A DNA stretch of 12,076 bases from Nitrospinota bacterium (lineage in GTDB: Bacteria > UBA8248 > JACPRG01): the NCBI GenBank assembly GCA_030740135.1, contig JASLXW010000069.1:1-12076 (forward strand), written 5' to 3'. How positions within the stretch are numbered: position 1 is the stretch's first letter; each line of letters starts with the position of its first letter. This document shows, piece after piece, positions 1 through 7,194 of the stretch. A model generated the notes under the pieces. That model was not told the DNA's origin. It did not search any database and was given only the letters and a program-made list of their open reading frames with translations. The position numbers and the translations under genes are program-made.

Positions 1-101
1 TCTGGTACATGTAGCCGAGAAAGAACTGGGCCGCGGCATCGCCGCCGCTGGCAGCCGAACGGTACCAGCGCATCGCGTCGCCATAGGTCGTCGGGACCCC
101 G
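1..101 (-). pseudogene. Sel1-like repeat protein fragment, truncated at both ends
   Basis: Read on the minus strand, this stretch encodes one near-perfect Sel1-type (TPR-like) repeat. It begins [17 protein letters not shown] and continues through G-G-D-A-A-A-Q-F-F-L-G-Y-M-Y to the window edge. This matches the family pattern GVP..Y.eA..WY.kAA..GdaeAq..LG.my. Sel1 repeats form helical-pair solenoids used for protein-protein contacts; the partner cannot be told from one repeat. The coding sense runs off the left edge, and its upstream part stops abruptly where gatA sequence begins near base 102. No start codon or ribosome site is visible. It is therefore a gene interior cut by a breakpoint, not a whole small gene. 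The repeat assignment is by recognition of the pattern only. Confidence 0.7.
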
Positions 102-848
102 ACCTCGGCCGAGGCGCCGGTCCCGGATTTCACAGCGGCCCTCACGGGGGACGTGAAGGGGCTGAAAATCGGCCTGCCCCGTGAATACAACATCGAAGGG
201 ATCGAGCCCGACGTGGAGGCCCGCGTCCGGGAGGCCGTCAAGGTCCTCGAGGGAATGGGCGCGGAGGTCAAGGACATCTCGCTCCCCAACAGCCGATACG
301 GCGTCGCCACGTACTACATCGTCGCCCCGGCCGAGGCGTCGAGCAATCTGGCGCGCTACGACGGGGTGAGGTACGGCCACCGCACCGAGCGGACCGGCGA
401 CCTCATCGAGATGTACAAGGAGACCCGGGCGGAGGGCTTCGGCGCCGAGGTGAAGCGGCGAATCATGCTCGGGACATACGTGCTGAGCTCGGGTTACTAC
501 GACGACTACTACCTGAAGGCCCTCAAGGTGCGGGGGCTGATCCGCGAGGACTTCGAGCGCGCCTTCGAGGAGGTGGACGTCGTGCTGACGGCCACGGCCC
601 CGACGCCCGCCTTCAAGATCGGCGAGCGCATGGACGACCCCCTGACCATGTATCTTTCCGACGTCTTCACAATCCCCTGCAACATGGCGGGGATACCGGG
701 GATCAGCATCCCGTGCGGGTTTACGGCGGAGGGCCTCCCGGTCGGGCTTCAGCTTCTGGGCCGCAACTTCGACGAGGAAACCCTGCTCCGGGCAGCGGAC
801 GCTTATCAGCGGGAAACCGATTTCCACCGGGCGCATCCGGATTTGTAG
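102..848 (+). pseudogene. gatA: GatA, C-terminal half only (glutamyl-tRNA(Gln)/aspartyl-tRNA(Asn) amidotransferase subunit A), 5' truncated
   Basis: GatA is the glutaminase subunit of GatCAB: it frees ammonia from glutamine, and GatB uses it to amidate misacylated Glu-tRNA(Gln) or Asp-tRNA(Asn). Homology starts at [14 protein letters not shown] (102 onward), a conserved mid-protein segment. It continues through K-I-G-L-P-R-E-Y, the [18 protein letters not shown] segment and [10 protein letters not shown] near the end. About 248 of the usual 480 or so residues are present. The amidase catalytic Lys-Ser-Ser residues lie in the missing N-terminal half. Going upstream in frame, the match ends at 102 and a TAG stop occurs at 84-86. 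The GTG at 153 opens a reading frame but sits inside the conserved domain, so it is not a natural start. gatB follows after 12 bases, the usual operon arrangement. Confidence 0.9.
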
Positions 849-860
849 AGGAAAACGGGG

Positions 861-2300
861 ATGGAGTACGAAACCGTCATCGGGCTGGAGGTTCACGCGC
901 AGCTCAAGACCCGCTCGAAGATCTTCTGCGGGTGCAGCACGGCGTTCGGGGCCGAGCCCAACGCGCACACCTGCCCCATCTGCCTGGGGATGCCGGGCGT
1001 CCTGCCGGTGTTGAACAAGCGGGCCATCGAGTTTCTTCTCCGCATGGGCCTCGCCTGCGAAAGCGAAATCGCTCCTCACAGCCGATTCGCCCGGAAGAAC
1101 TACTTCTACCCCGACCTGCCCAAGGCCTATCAGATCTCCCAGTACGAGCTTCCCCTGGCGACGGGCGGACACATCGACATCGACGTGGACGGGACCACAA
1201 GGCGCATCCGCCTCGTCCGCATCCACATCGAGGAGGACGCGGGCAAGCTCATTCACGGCGAGAACCTGGACGACCCCCGGGCGAGCTACGTCGATCTCAA
1301 CCGGGCGGGCACCCCGCTTCTGGAGATCGTCGGCGAACCCGACCTGCGAAGTCCCGCCGAGGCCAGGGAATACGTCCAGAAGCTCCGCACCCTGGTCCAG
1401 TACCTGGACATCTGCGACGGCAACATGGAGGAGGGCAGCCTGCGGTGCGACGCCAACCTCTCCGTCCGCCCCGCGGGGAGCGAAGCGCTGGGGCTCAAGA
1501 CCGAGCTGAAGAACATCAACTCTTTCCGCTTCCTCCAGCGGGCGCTGGAATACGAGCGCGACCGGCAGATCCTCACCCTCGAAAAGGGGGGGCGGGTCGT
1601 CCAGGAGACCCGTCTGTGGGACCAGGCCCAGGGCGTCACCCAACCCATGCGAACGAAGGAAGCCGCCCACGATTACCGCTACTTCCCCGACCCCGACCTG
1701 GTCCCGCTGGCCGTCGGCCGGGAGTGGCTGGACGCGCTTCGCGCGGACCTGCCCGAGCTCCCCGACGCCAAGCGGGCGCGGCTCGTCGAGCAGTACGGGA
1801 TTCCGGCGTACGACGCGGGCATCCTCACCACAAACCGCGCCCTCGCCGACTACTACGAGCAAACGGTCGAGGCGCTCGACGCGCCCAAGGCCCTGAGCAA
1901 CTGGGTCATGGGCGACCTCTTCGGCGCGCTGAACGACGCCAAGAAGGACATCACCGACTCCCCCGTCCCGCCGGAAAATCTTGCCGGGCTGGTGAGGCTG
2001 ATCGAAGACGGCACGATCAGCGGCAAGATCGCCAAGACGGTGTTCGAGGAGATGTTCAGCACCGGAAAAGAAGCGGCGGCCATCGTCGAGGCCCGGGGTC
2101 TGACGCAGATCACCGACGAAGGGGCGCTCGAGACCGCGGCCGATGAAGTCATCGCGGCGCACCCCGACGAGGTCGAGCAATACCGGTCGGGCAAAACGAA
2201 ACTGTTGGGCTTCTTCATGGGCCGGGTGATGAAATCGACCGGCGGGAAGGCCAACCCGCAAACCATTCAGGAAATACTGAAGCGAAAGCTTTCGGTGTAA
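861..2300 (+). CDS. gatB: Aspartyl/glutamyl-tRNA amidotransferase subunit B
   Basis: GatB binds misacylated Glu-tRNA(Gln)/Asp-tRNA(Asn), activates the side-chain carboxylate with ATP and amidates it with ammonia from GatA, in the cytoplasm. The protein is 479 residues, the normal family length. It opens with [12 protein letters not shown], followed by the zinc-site cysteines C23, C25, C38 and C41 in the pattern CxC...CPxC. The family segments [28 protein letters not shown] and [10 protein letters not shown] are present. The C-terminal tRNA-binding YqeY-like tail ends with [11 protein letters not shown] and A-N-P-Q-T. The ATG at 861 has a GAGGA ribosome site just upstream, and the gene starts 12 bases after gatA. 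It looks fully intact, in contrast to its partner. gatC is not in the window. Confidence 0.97.
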   Translation: MEYETVIGLEVHAQLKTRSKIFCGCSTAFGAEPNAHTCPICLGMPGVLPVLNKRAIEFLLRMGLACESEIAPHSRFARKNYFYPDLPKAYQISQYELPLATGGHIDIDVDGTTRRIRLVRIHIEEDAGKLIHGENLDDPRASYVDLNRAGTPLLEIVGEPDLRSPAEAREYVQKLRTLVQYLDICDGNMEEGSLRCDANLSVRPAGSEALGLKTELKNINSFRFLQRALEYERDRQILTLEKGGRVVQETRLWDQAQGVTQPMRTKEAAHDYRYFPDPDLVPLAVGREWLDALRADLPELPDAKRARLVEQYGIPAYDAGILTTNRALADYYEQTVEALDAPKALSNWVMGDLFGALNDAKKDITDSPVPPENLAGLVRLIEDGTISGKIAKTVFEEMFSTGKEAAAIVEARGLTQITDEGALETAADEVIAAHPDEVEQYRSGKTKLLGFFMGRVMKSTGGKANPQTIQEILKRKLSV

Positions 2301-2301
2301 C

Positions 2302-2317
2302 CGCCCCAGGCGGGGCG
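2302..2317 (+). terminator. Weak GC hairpin after gatB
   Basis: CGCCCC (2302-2307) and GGGGCG (2312-2317) can pair over a four-base loop, two bases after the gatB stop codon. No T-tract follows, and the next gene's ribosome site begins about ten bases later. It may be a partial terminator or an mRNA-processing hairpin, or a chance product of GC-rich sequence. Confidence 0.25.
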
Positions 2318-2340
2318 CACGACAAAGAAGGAGCGCATTG

Positions 2341-3339
2341 ATGTCCAATCCCGTGAAAGTCGCGAGCGTCGGAATCGGCTGGTGGTCGGGCATGCTGGCG
2401 GACGCCGTCGGGAAAACCGACGCCCTGGAGATCGTCACCTGCTTCACGCGCAACCCGGAGAAACGCGCGGATTTCGCCGGGAAGTACGGCTGCCGCGAGT
2501 CCGAGAGCTACGAGGCCGTCCTGTCCGACCCCGAGGTCGAGGCCGTCCTCCTCACCACCCCCCACACGGCCCACCGGGCGCAGGTCGAGGCGGCGGCCGG
2601 GGCGGGAAAGCACGTCTTCGTCGAGAAACCCATCGCCCACACGGTGGACGAGGCCAAGGCCGCCGCGGCCGCTTGCGACAAGGCCGGCGTGATCCTTTCC
2701 GTCGGCCACAGCCGGCGGCATCAAACGGCGGCCCGGAAGATCAAATCCTTCATCGAAGACGGAACGCTCGGCCAGGTCATCACGGCGGAGGCGAACCTCT
2801 CCTACGGAATGGCCCTGACGCTGGACGACAGCAAGTGGCGATCGAACCGGACGGAGAGTCCCGGCGGGCCCCTGACGAGCCTGGGCATTCATCACCTCGA
2901 CACCCTGGCCTATCTTCTGGGGCCGGTCGCGCGGGTCTCGGCCTTCTCGAAGCGCCTGATTTCCCCGGTCGATATCGACGACGCCGTGACGGCCATCCTG
3001 GAGTTCGAGTCCGGCGCGCTGGGGTACGTGGGCTCGAACTTCGCCACGCCCCGGGTCACTTACCTGACCGTCTACGGGACGGAGGCCAACGCCTTCCTGG
3101 AGGCCGAGGGCGCGCGGCTTTTCCTCCAGAAGAAGGGGAGCGAGGAGCGCGAGCCGGTGGACCTGGGAGAGATCGTGGACATCCTCCTGGAGGAGATGGA
3201 GGAGTTCGGCCGCTGCGTCCGGGACGGGAGCCGGCCCGAGGTGGGCGGGGACGAGGCCATCCGGGCCATCGCCGCCGTTCAGGCCATCGTCAAATCCTCG
3301 GAGGAAGGAAGAGCGATCGCCCTGTCGGAGCTTCTCTGA
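2341..3339 (+). CDS. Gfo/Idh/MocA family NAD(P)-dependent oxidoreductase
   Basis: This family oxidises or reduces hydroxyl groups on sugars, inositols and related polyols using NAD(P). The substrate here is not identifiable. The 332-residue product has an N-terminal Rossmann fold: a beta strand then G11-x-G13 within V-A-S-V-G-I-G-W-W. The signature E-K-P is at about residues 95-97 (H-V-F-V-E-K-P-I-A-H). The C-terminal domain carries the family metal/substrate-site pattern L-G-I-H-H-L-D at about 181-187, giving candidate catalytic histidine and aspartate. The ATG at 2341 is preferred over the adjacent TTG at 2338 because AAGGAG lies seven bases before it. It stands 40 bases after gatB and is followed by a strong hairpin, so it may be transcribed with gatB, but no shared function is evident. 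Confidence 0.9.
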   Translation: MSNPVKVASVGIGWWSGMLADAVGKTDALEIVTCFTRNPEKRADFAGKYGCRESESYEAVLSDPEVEAVLLTTPHTAHRAQVEAAAGAGKHVFVEKPIAHTVDEAKAAAAACDKAGVILSVGHSRRHQTAARKIKSFIEDGTLGQVITAEANLSYGMALTLDDSKWRSNRTESPGGPLTSLGIHHLDTLAYLLGPVARVSAFSKRLISPVDIDDAVTAILEFESGALGYVGSNFATPRVTYLTVYGTEANAFLEAEGARLFLQKKGSEEREPVDLGEIVDILLEEMEEFGRCVRDGSRPEVGGDEAIRAIAAVQAIVKSSEEGRAIALSELL

Positions 3340-3344
3340 GCCGG

Positions 3345-3389
3345 GGGCTTCGTCAGAGACCCAAAGCGGGTCTCGTTTTCCCGAAGCCC
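3345..3389 (+). terminator. Nested hairpin terminator after the oxidoreductase gene
   Basis: The inner stem is GAGACCC (3356-3362), loop AAAGC, then GGGTCTC (3368-3374), followed at once by GTTTTC: a rho-independent terminator layout with a short T-run. An outer stem, GGGCTTCG (3345-3352) with CGAAGCCC (3382-3389), encloses the whole structure. It starts six bases after the oxidoreductase stop codon, separating that gene from the transporter downstream. Confidence 0.7.
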
Positions 3390-3457
3390 GAGGGGGAATT
3401 CTCATCCGCCGCTTGGCATGGGTGTTTTCGTGAGGGAATCTCCTTTCTGTCTCCACC

Positions 3458-3485
3458 CTGACAACTTAAATCGGAATTGAATTTT
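3458..3485 (+). promoter_or_regulatory. Candidate promoter for the MFS transporter gene
   Basis: CTGACA (3458-3463) matches five of six bases of a -35 box. AATTTT (3480-3485), 16 bases on, is a poor -10 box (three of six). The region is AT-richer than its surroundings, lies after the terminator, and would place the transcript start close to 3492, just before the GGGGGAG ribosome site at 3496-3502. This is by eye only. Confidence 0.25.
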
Positions 3486-3511
3486 CGAGCGCCCCGGGGG
3501 AGCTCCGTGCC

Positions 3512-4798
3512 CTGATCAAAACGCGCTTTTACTACGGCTGGGTGGTCGTGGGGGTCTGCCTTCTTACGCTCACCTTCGGCTTCGGCCTGCGGTACAGCTT
3601 CAGCGTGTTCTACGTCGCCCTGTTCGAGGACTTCGGCTGGGGGCGCGCGGAAACGGCGGGGATCTATTCCATCCACCGGCTGGTCTACGCCGCGCTGGCG
3701 CCCATCGCCGGCGTCCTCGTGGACCGGTGGGGGCCGAGACGTCTCATGCCCGCCGCCCTGGCCCTCGTGGCGGCCGGGTTCGCCTGCGCCGCCTTCATCA
3801 CGAGCCTCTGGCATCTCTACGCACTGCTCGGGGTCGTCCTGGCCGCCGGCATCGTCATGATCGAGTACGTCCCCAACGCCGCCATTGTCTCCCGGTGGGT
3901 CGAGGGCGGCCGGGGGCTGGCCTCGGCCATCGCCTTTACGGGCATGGGGACCGGCGCCCTGATCATCGTTCCGCTCGCCCAGATCCTCATTTCGGCGTTG
4001 GGCTGGCGCGGGGCGTTCGCCGTCCTGGGCGTGGGGGCCTTCCTGTTCCTGACGCCCATCATCCTCCTTTTCCAGCGCGCGCGGCCCCAGGACATGGGCT
4101 ATGAGGGCCCCCGGCCACTGATGGGCGGGAAGGAGGTCATTCTCGAAGTCGTCAACCCGTCCTGGGCAGCCTTTCCCTGGACGGTGCGCGCGGCCGTGAA
4201 GACACGCGCGTTCTGGTTCCTGACGATCTCCTTTTTCCTCCAGTCGGTCTCGGGGGAGCTGATGATCGTCCACCAGATCGCCCACGTGGTGGACCTGGGG
4301 TATTCCAAGACCCTGGCCGCCTCGACCTTCGGGCTGGTTTATCTGATCGCGATCGGGGGCATGTTCTTCTGGGGATCGGCGTCCGACCGCTGGGGCCGGG
4401 AATGGATGTTCCTGTTCAGCACATTCTTCGTGGCGGCGGGTGTCGGGCTGCTCATGGGCTTGGGGGCCGACAAGATTTGGCCGCTCTACGGGTTCGTCGT
4501 CCTGTACGGCTTTGGATTCGGGTCGAGGGCCCCGCTCTACTCGGCCGTGGCGGCCGACCTCTTTCAGGGCCGGGGCTTCGGGGCGATCCTGGGGACGCTG
4601 ACGGTGGGCTTCGGTCTGGGCGGGGCCGTCGGTCCCTGGATCGGCGGCTGGATCTTCGACGTCTCCCGGAGCTACCAGGCGGCCTTTTGGGTCGTCGGGG
4701 CGACGACGGCGGGGGCGTGCCTGTTCGTCTGGCTGGCCGCCCCGAGGAAGGTCCGCCTCCCCCGGCGGACGGAGCCGGCCGGGATGTCTTCGACTTGA
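3512..4798 (+). CDS. MFS transporter, monocarboxylate/oxalate-formate (OFA/MCT-like) type
   Basis: This is an inner-membrane secondary transporter of about 428 residues with the hydrophobicity pattern of 12 membrane helices. The N-terminal K-T-R-F-Y-Y-G-W-V-V-V is typical of the OFA/monocarboxylate-porter branch. MFS motif A appears as G-V-L-V-D-R-W-G-P-R-R-L (about residues 67-78), with a second-half copy G-S-A-S-D-R-W-G-R-E (about 288). A central-loop signature R-P-Q-D-M-G-Y follows helix 6. I place the start at CTG 3512 because GGGGGAG (3496-3502) lies nine bases before it and family proteins begin just ahead of R-F-Y-Y-G-W. The first ATG/GTG option, GTG 3542, has no ribosome site and would remove that conserved start. 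In-frame TAA at 3467-3469 limits extension. The neighbouring racemase-superfamily gene suggests a small carboxylic acid as substrate; this is inference. Confidence 0.85.
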   Translation: MIKTRFYYGWVVVGVCLLTLTFGFGLRYSFSVFYVALFEDFGWGRAETAGIYSIHRLVYAALAPIAGVLVDRWGPRRLMPAALALVAAGFACAAFITSLWHLYALLGVVLAAGIVMIEYVPNAAIVSRWVEGGRGLASAIAFTGMGTGALIIVPLAQILISALGWRGAFAVLGVGAFLFLTPIILLFQRARPQDMGYEGPRPLMGGKEVILEVVNPSWAAFPWTVRAAVKTRAFWFLTISFFLQSVSGELMIVHQIAHVVDLGYSKTLAASTFGLVYLIAIGGMFFWGSASDRWGREWMFLFSTFFVAAGVGLLMGLGADKIWPLYGFVVLYGFGFGSRAPLYSAVAADLFQGRGFGAILGTLTVGFGLGGAVGPWIGGWIFDVSRSYQAAFWVVGATTAGACLFVWLAAPRKVRLPRRTEPAGMSST

Positions 4799-4863
4799 GG
4801 GGGGTTCCCGTTCCGCCCGACCCCCTGGAGCGGCGCGGAAGCGAAGGGCGGACGACCCCTCAA
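4795..4863 (+). repeat. Long imperfect inverted repeat (hairpin) between transporter and isomerase-like gene
   Basis: TTGAGGGG (4795-4802), which includes the transporter stop codon, is perfectly complementary to CCCCTCAA (4856-4863). Inside it, TCCGCCC (4812-4818) pairs with GGGCGGA (4846-4852), and a CG/CG extension is reached across one bulged base. The apical loop is about 27 bases. No T-run follows, so a simple terminator is unlikely. An mRNA-stabilising or attenuating structure or a REP-like element would fit. It occupies most of the 112-base gap between the two genes. Confidence 0.5.
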
Positions 4864-4910
4864 CCCGCCATCCGGCCAATGAACCAAGACCCATGCAAGG
4901 GGAGCGCTAC

Positions 4911-5706
4911 ATGTCGGACGCGGACGGTGACATCAACGGAGTCGAGGCCGGCGGTTCGGGCTGGGCCGCCATGCGCCGCACGGGCGGCGACGGGCTGGAG
5001 GATCGGACGGCGATCGGCCTCATCGTGCTCACCACCGACTTGGCCATCGAGCCGGAGTTCTACGCCTTTCTGCCGCGGGACCGCGTGTCGATTCACGCCA
5101 ACCGCATTCCCAAGCGGAGGGTGGTTTCGGTCGAAACGGCCCGTGAGATGGAGGCCGATTCTGACGAAGACCGCGGCCCAGATCCTGCCCGGCGGCCCCC
5201 TCAAAGTCATCGCCTTCGGCTTCGCCTCCTGCACCATGACGATCGGGGAGGCCAGGGTGGTCACGCTCCTTCGCGGGACGCGGCCCGGGATCGCCGTGAC
5301 CGACGCGATCACGGCGAGTCTGATTGGCCTTGAAGTCCTTGGAGCCCGTCGGATCGCCATGCTCACGCCCTGGGCGGACGACGTTAACCGGTTTGCGGAA
5401 TCCTATATCGCGGACCGGGGCTTCGAGATCCCGGTCAAGGGCAGCTTCGAGCGGACGGACGGTTACGAGATTCACCGGGTGTCGCCGGAGGCGGTGTATG
5501 ACGCCGGCCTGAAGCTCGGCCGGGCCGACGTGGACGGGCTCCTCATCTCCGGAACCGGGCTCAGGGTCTCTCCCGTCCTCGAATCGCTGGAAGACGCCCT
5601 CGGAAAACCGGTTATCACAAGCACGCAGGCCCTCGCCTGGCACGGCCTGCGCCTTGCCGGGATCGACGATCCGGTTGCGGGTTACGGCAGGTTGTTGAAA
5701 GCGTAG
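4911..5706 (+). pseudogene. Maleate isomerase / arylmalonate decarboxylase-like protein (Asp/Glu racemase superfamily), frameshifted
   Basis: Enzymes of this group isomerise, racemise or decarboxylate small di- or aryl-carboxylates, classically with two cysteines. The first part reads A-I-G-L-I-V-L-T-T-D-L-A-I-E-P-E-F-Y, the family N-terminus, in one frame up to E-M-E-A-D (about 5159). The rest, L-T-K-T-A-A-Q-I-L-P-G through P-V-I-T-S-T-Q-A-L-A-W-H, continues in the next frame to TAG 5704-5706. Removing one surplus base at 5157-5160 (for instance one T) restores E-A-D-L-T-K-T and a normal protein of about 264 residues. At the first catalytic-cysteine position the sequence is F-G-F-A-S-C-T (Phe 104, Cys 107), and at the second I-S-G-T-G-L-R (Gly 214). 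ATG 4911 is chosen over 4893 because AAGGGGAG (4897-4904) lies six bases before it. A real mutation and a sequencing error are both possible. Confidence 0.8.
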
Positions 5707-5711
5707 CGTTT

Positions 5712-5732
5712 GGCGCCTGTTGACCCGGCGCC
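5712..5732. terminator. Short hairpin between convergent genes
   Basis: GGCGCC at 5712-5717 and again at 5727-5732 is self-complementary and can form a six-base-pair stem with a nine-base loop, in the 53-base gap between the isomerase-like gene and the convergent MFS gene. Neither strand shows a following T-run, so terminator function is doubtful. Confidence 0.2.
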
Positions 5733-5759
5733 GGCCGACACCCGCCCGGACCTTCCTCG

Positions 5760-7016
5760 TCACGCATCCCCCCCTCGCAAGGAGGGACTGACGGTCGCCG
5801 CAAGCGCAATGAATCCCGCAAGACCGAACGCACCGCATAGTTGAAGCATCAGGGAGAGGGATGTCCACTCCGCCGGGGCGGCCGAAACAGGGACCCAGGA
5901 GAGCAGGAACAGAACCCCCGAGAACGATAGCCGCCCGGCGAGACTCTGAATCGAGAGGTAGGTCGCCCGGTGGGCCTGGGAGATTTCGGGGATGACGGCG
6001 GCGTTGAGGGGGGCCGTCATCAACGCCCGGGGGACGCCGCGCAGCAAAATCAAAAGCGTGACGGCCGGATGGAGGATGAACCCCATCATCCCGATGATGA
6101 CGGTCTGGAGAAGGGCGCTCAACAAGAGCGCAGGGCCGAGACCCAGCCGGTCCCGGACGCGGACGCTCCGGGAGGCGAACCACGACCCGAGCAACATCGT
6201 CACGGCCATGTGGCCGCCCGCCGCCAACGGCGCGCCCTTCGCCGGCAGATCCAACTCGGAGCCCAGGGTTTCGAGATAGGTTTGATAAAACTCATACGGA
6301 ACATGGTTGAGCACCGTCATCAGGACAGCGAAGCCGAAGAGCCACCGAAGACGAAGATTCTTGAGATGAGCCACACACTGCCGGAGTTGAAGAAAGAACC
6401 CGCCGGCGAGAGCGGCCCCCCGTTCGTGCGTCATCGGCTCAACCGTTGCGATGATAATCCCGAAGGTCGCCAATCCGGCCAGGATTGAAAGCCCGTAAGC
6501 GTAATGAAGCCCGAGCGTCGCAACCGCCCCGCCCAGAAACGCCGTCACGGCCCCCGCCGTGAAGGCATAGCCGGTCGCCCGCGCCTCACGCTCGGCGAAC
6601 TCCGCCTCCCTCCCGAGCGCGGCGAGAGAGTCGAAGTGGAAGGACGTGTCGGTCCCTGAATTGAATGAGACCCCGGTCGCGAGGAGCGCCTGGGCCGCCG
6701 CGAAGATCGCAAACCCCGAGCCGAAAAGAAAGAGGGCGTAAGCCATCGTCAGGGCAGCCGAAGAAACCAGGAGTGTCGGCCGGCGGCCGAACCTATCGGA
6801 AAAGTGGCCGGACGGGACTTCCTGCAAAACGACGGCGGCGTAGTAGACGGCTTCCAGAAGCAGGACCTTTTCCAAAGAAAACAGGCTGGTGAAATAAAGG
6901 AAGAAGACCGGCATCCAGAAAAAGGCATTGAAAGCGGCCACGTAGAAAGGATACAGGCGAACATTACGATTCAGTCCGCGGATATCGGCCGGAAGATTAG
7001 AGCCGGAAAGATTCAT
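5760..7016 (-). CDS. MFS transporter, drug/metabolite efflux-like
   Basis: This is an inner-membrane transporter of 418 residues with about 12 hydrophobic segments. MFS motif A is clear as G-H-F-S-D-R-F-G-R-R at residues 70-79, after L-Q-E-V-P-S. S-G-T-D-T-S-F-H-F-D-S-L at about 120-131 is a helix 4/5-region signature common in poorly characterised efflux-type MFS proteins. The substrate is unknown. It is not closely similar to the other MFS protein in the window: there is no F-Y-Y-G-W start and no R-P-Q-D loop. The start at ATG 7016 is tentative. An in-frame ATG at 7070 would add 18 residues, but neither has a good ribosome site, and a candidate promoter at 7071-7099 would start transcription downstream of 7070. 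The reading frame stays open far upstream only as an antisense shadow of the neighbouring gene. It is convergent with the isomerase-like gene and divergent from DUF1152. Confidence 0.85.
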   Translation of the reverse strand: MNLSGSNLPADIRGLNRNVRLYPFYVAAFNAFFWMPVFFLYFTSLFSLEKVLLLEAVYYAAVVLQEVPSGHFSDRFGRRPTLLVSSAALTMAYALFLFGSGFAIFAAAQALLATGVSFNSGTDTSFHFDSLAALGREAEFAEREARATGYAFTAGAVTAFLGGAVATLGLHYAYGLSILAGLATFGIIIATVEPMTHERGAALAGGFFLQLRQCVAHLKNLRLRWLFGFAVLMTVLNHVPYEFYQTYLETLGSELDLPAKGAPLAAGGHMAVTMLLGSWFASRSVRVRDRLGLGPALLLSALLQTVIIGMMGFILHPAVTLLILLRGVPRALMTAPLNAAVIPEISQAHRATYLSIQSLAGRLSFSGVLFLLSWVPVSAAPAEWTSLSLMLQLCGAFGLAGFIALAATVSPSLRGGDA

Positions 7017-7070
7017 TTTGAATGATTCAGACCTTATCGTTTGAGCATCGGTTTCCTCAGTTCCCGCCAT

Positions 7071-7099
7071 TTTAGAGGTAATTGCCCGCTCGATTCCAA
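7071..7099 (-). promoter_or_regulatory. Candidate promoter for the minus-strand MFS gene
   Basis: On the minus strand TTGGAA (7094-7099) and TCTAAA (7071-7076) lie exactly 17 bases apart. Each matches four of six consensus bases of a sigma-70-type promoter. The transcript would begin near 7063, leaving a leader of about 45 bases before ATG 7016. The surrounding bases are AT-rich for this genome. Confidence 0.35.
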
Positions 7100-7166
7100 C
7101 GGTAAAGCGCTCATCCTGCGACCCCATTGTCAGACGGACATTCCCATCCAAGCGCCGCGGCGAGCC

Positions 7167-7194
7167 TTGCCAACGCGGACTCCCTGGTGATACG
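7167..7194 (+). promoter_or_regulatory. Weak candidate promoter for the DUF1152 gene
   Basis: TTGCCA (7167-7172) matches five of six bases of a -35 box. GATACG (7189-7194), 16 bases on, matches only three of six of a -10 box. It would give a leader of about 45 bases before ATG 7245. Its place in the divergent gap is the main support. Confidence 0.2.

Noticed and set aside
153..848. GTG 153 as the natural start of a short GatA
   Set aside because: It lies inside a conserved segment whose coding homology continues upstream to base 102, and it has no convincing ribosome site.
713..2146. Long plus-strand open frame overlapping gatB
   Set aside because: Arginine-, proline- and glycine-rich out-of-frame translation of gatB, typical of GC-rich shadow frames; no recognisable domain.
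3353..4894. Long minus-strand open frame opposite the MFS transporter
   Set aside because: Low-complexity, charged translation with no hydrophobic core or motif; it mirrors the real transporter codons.
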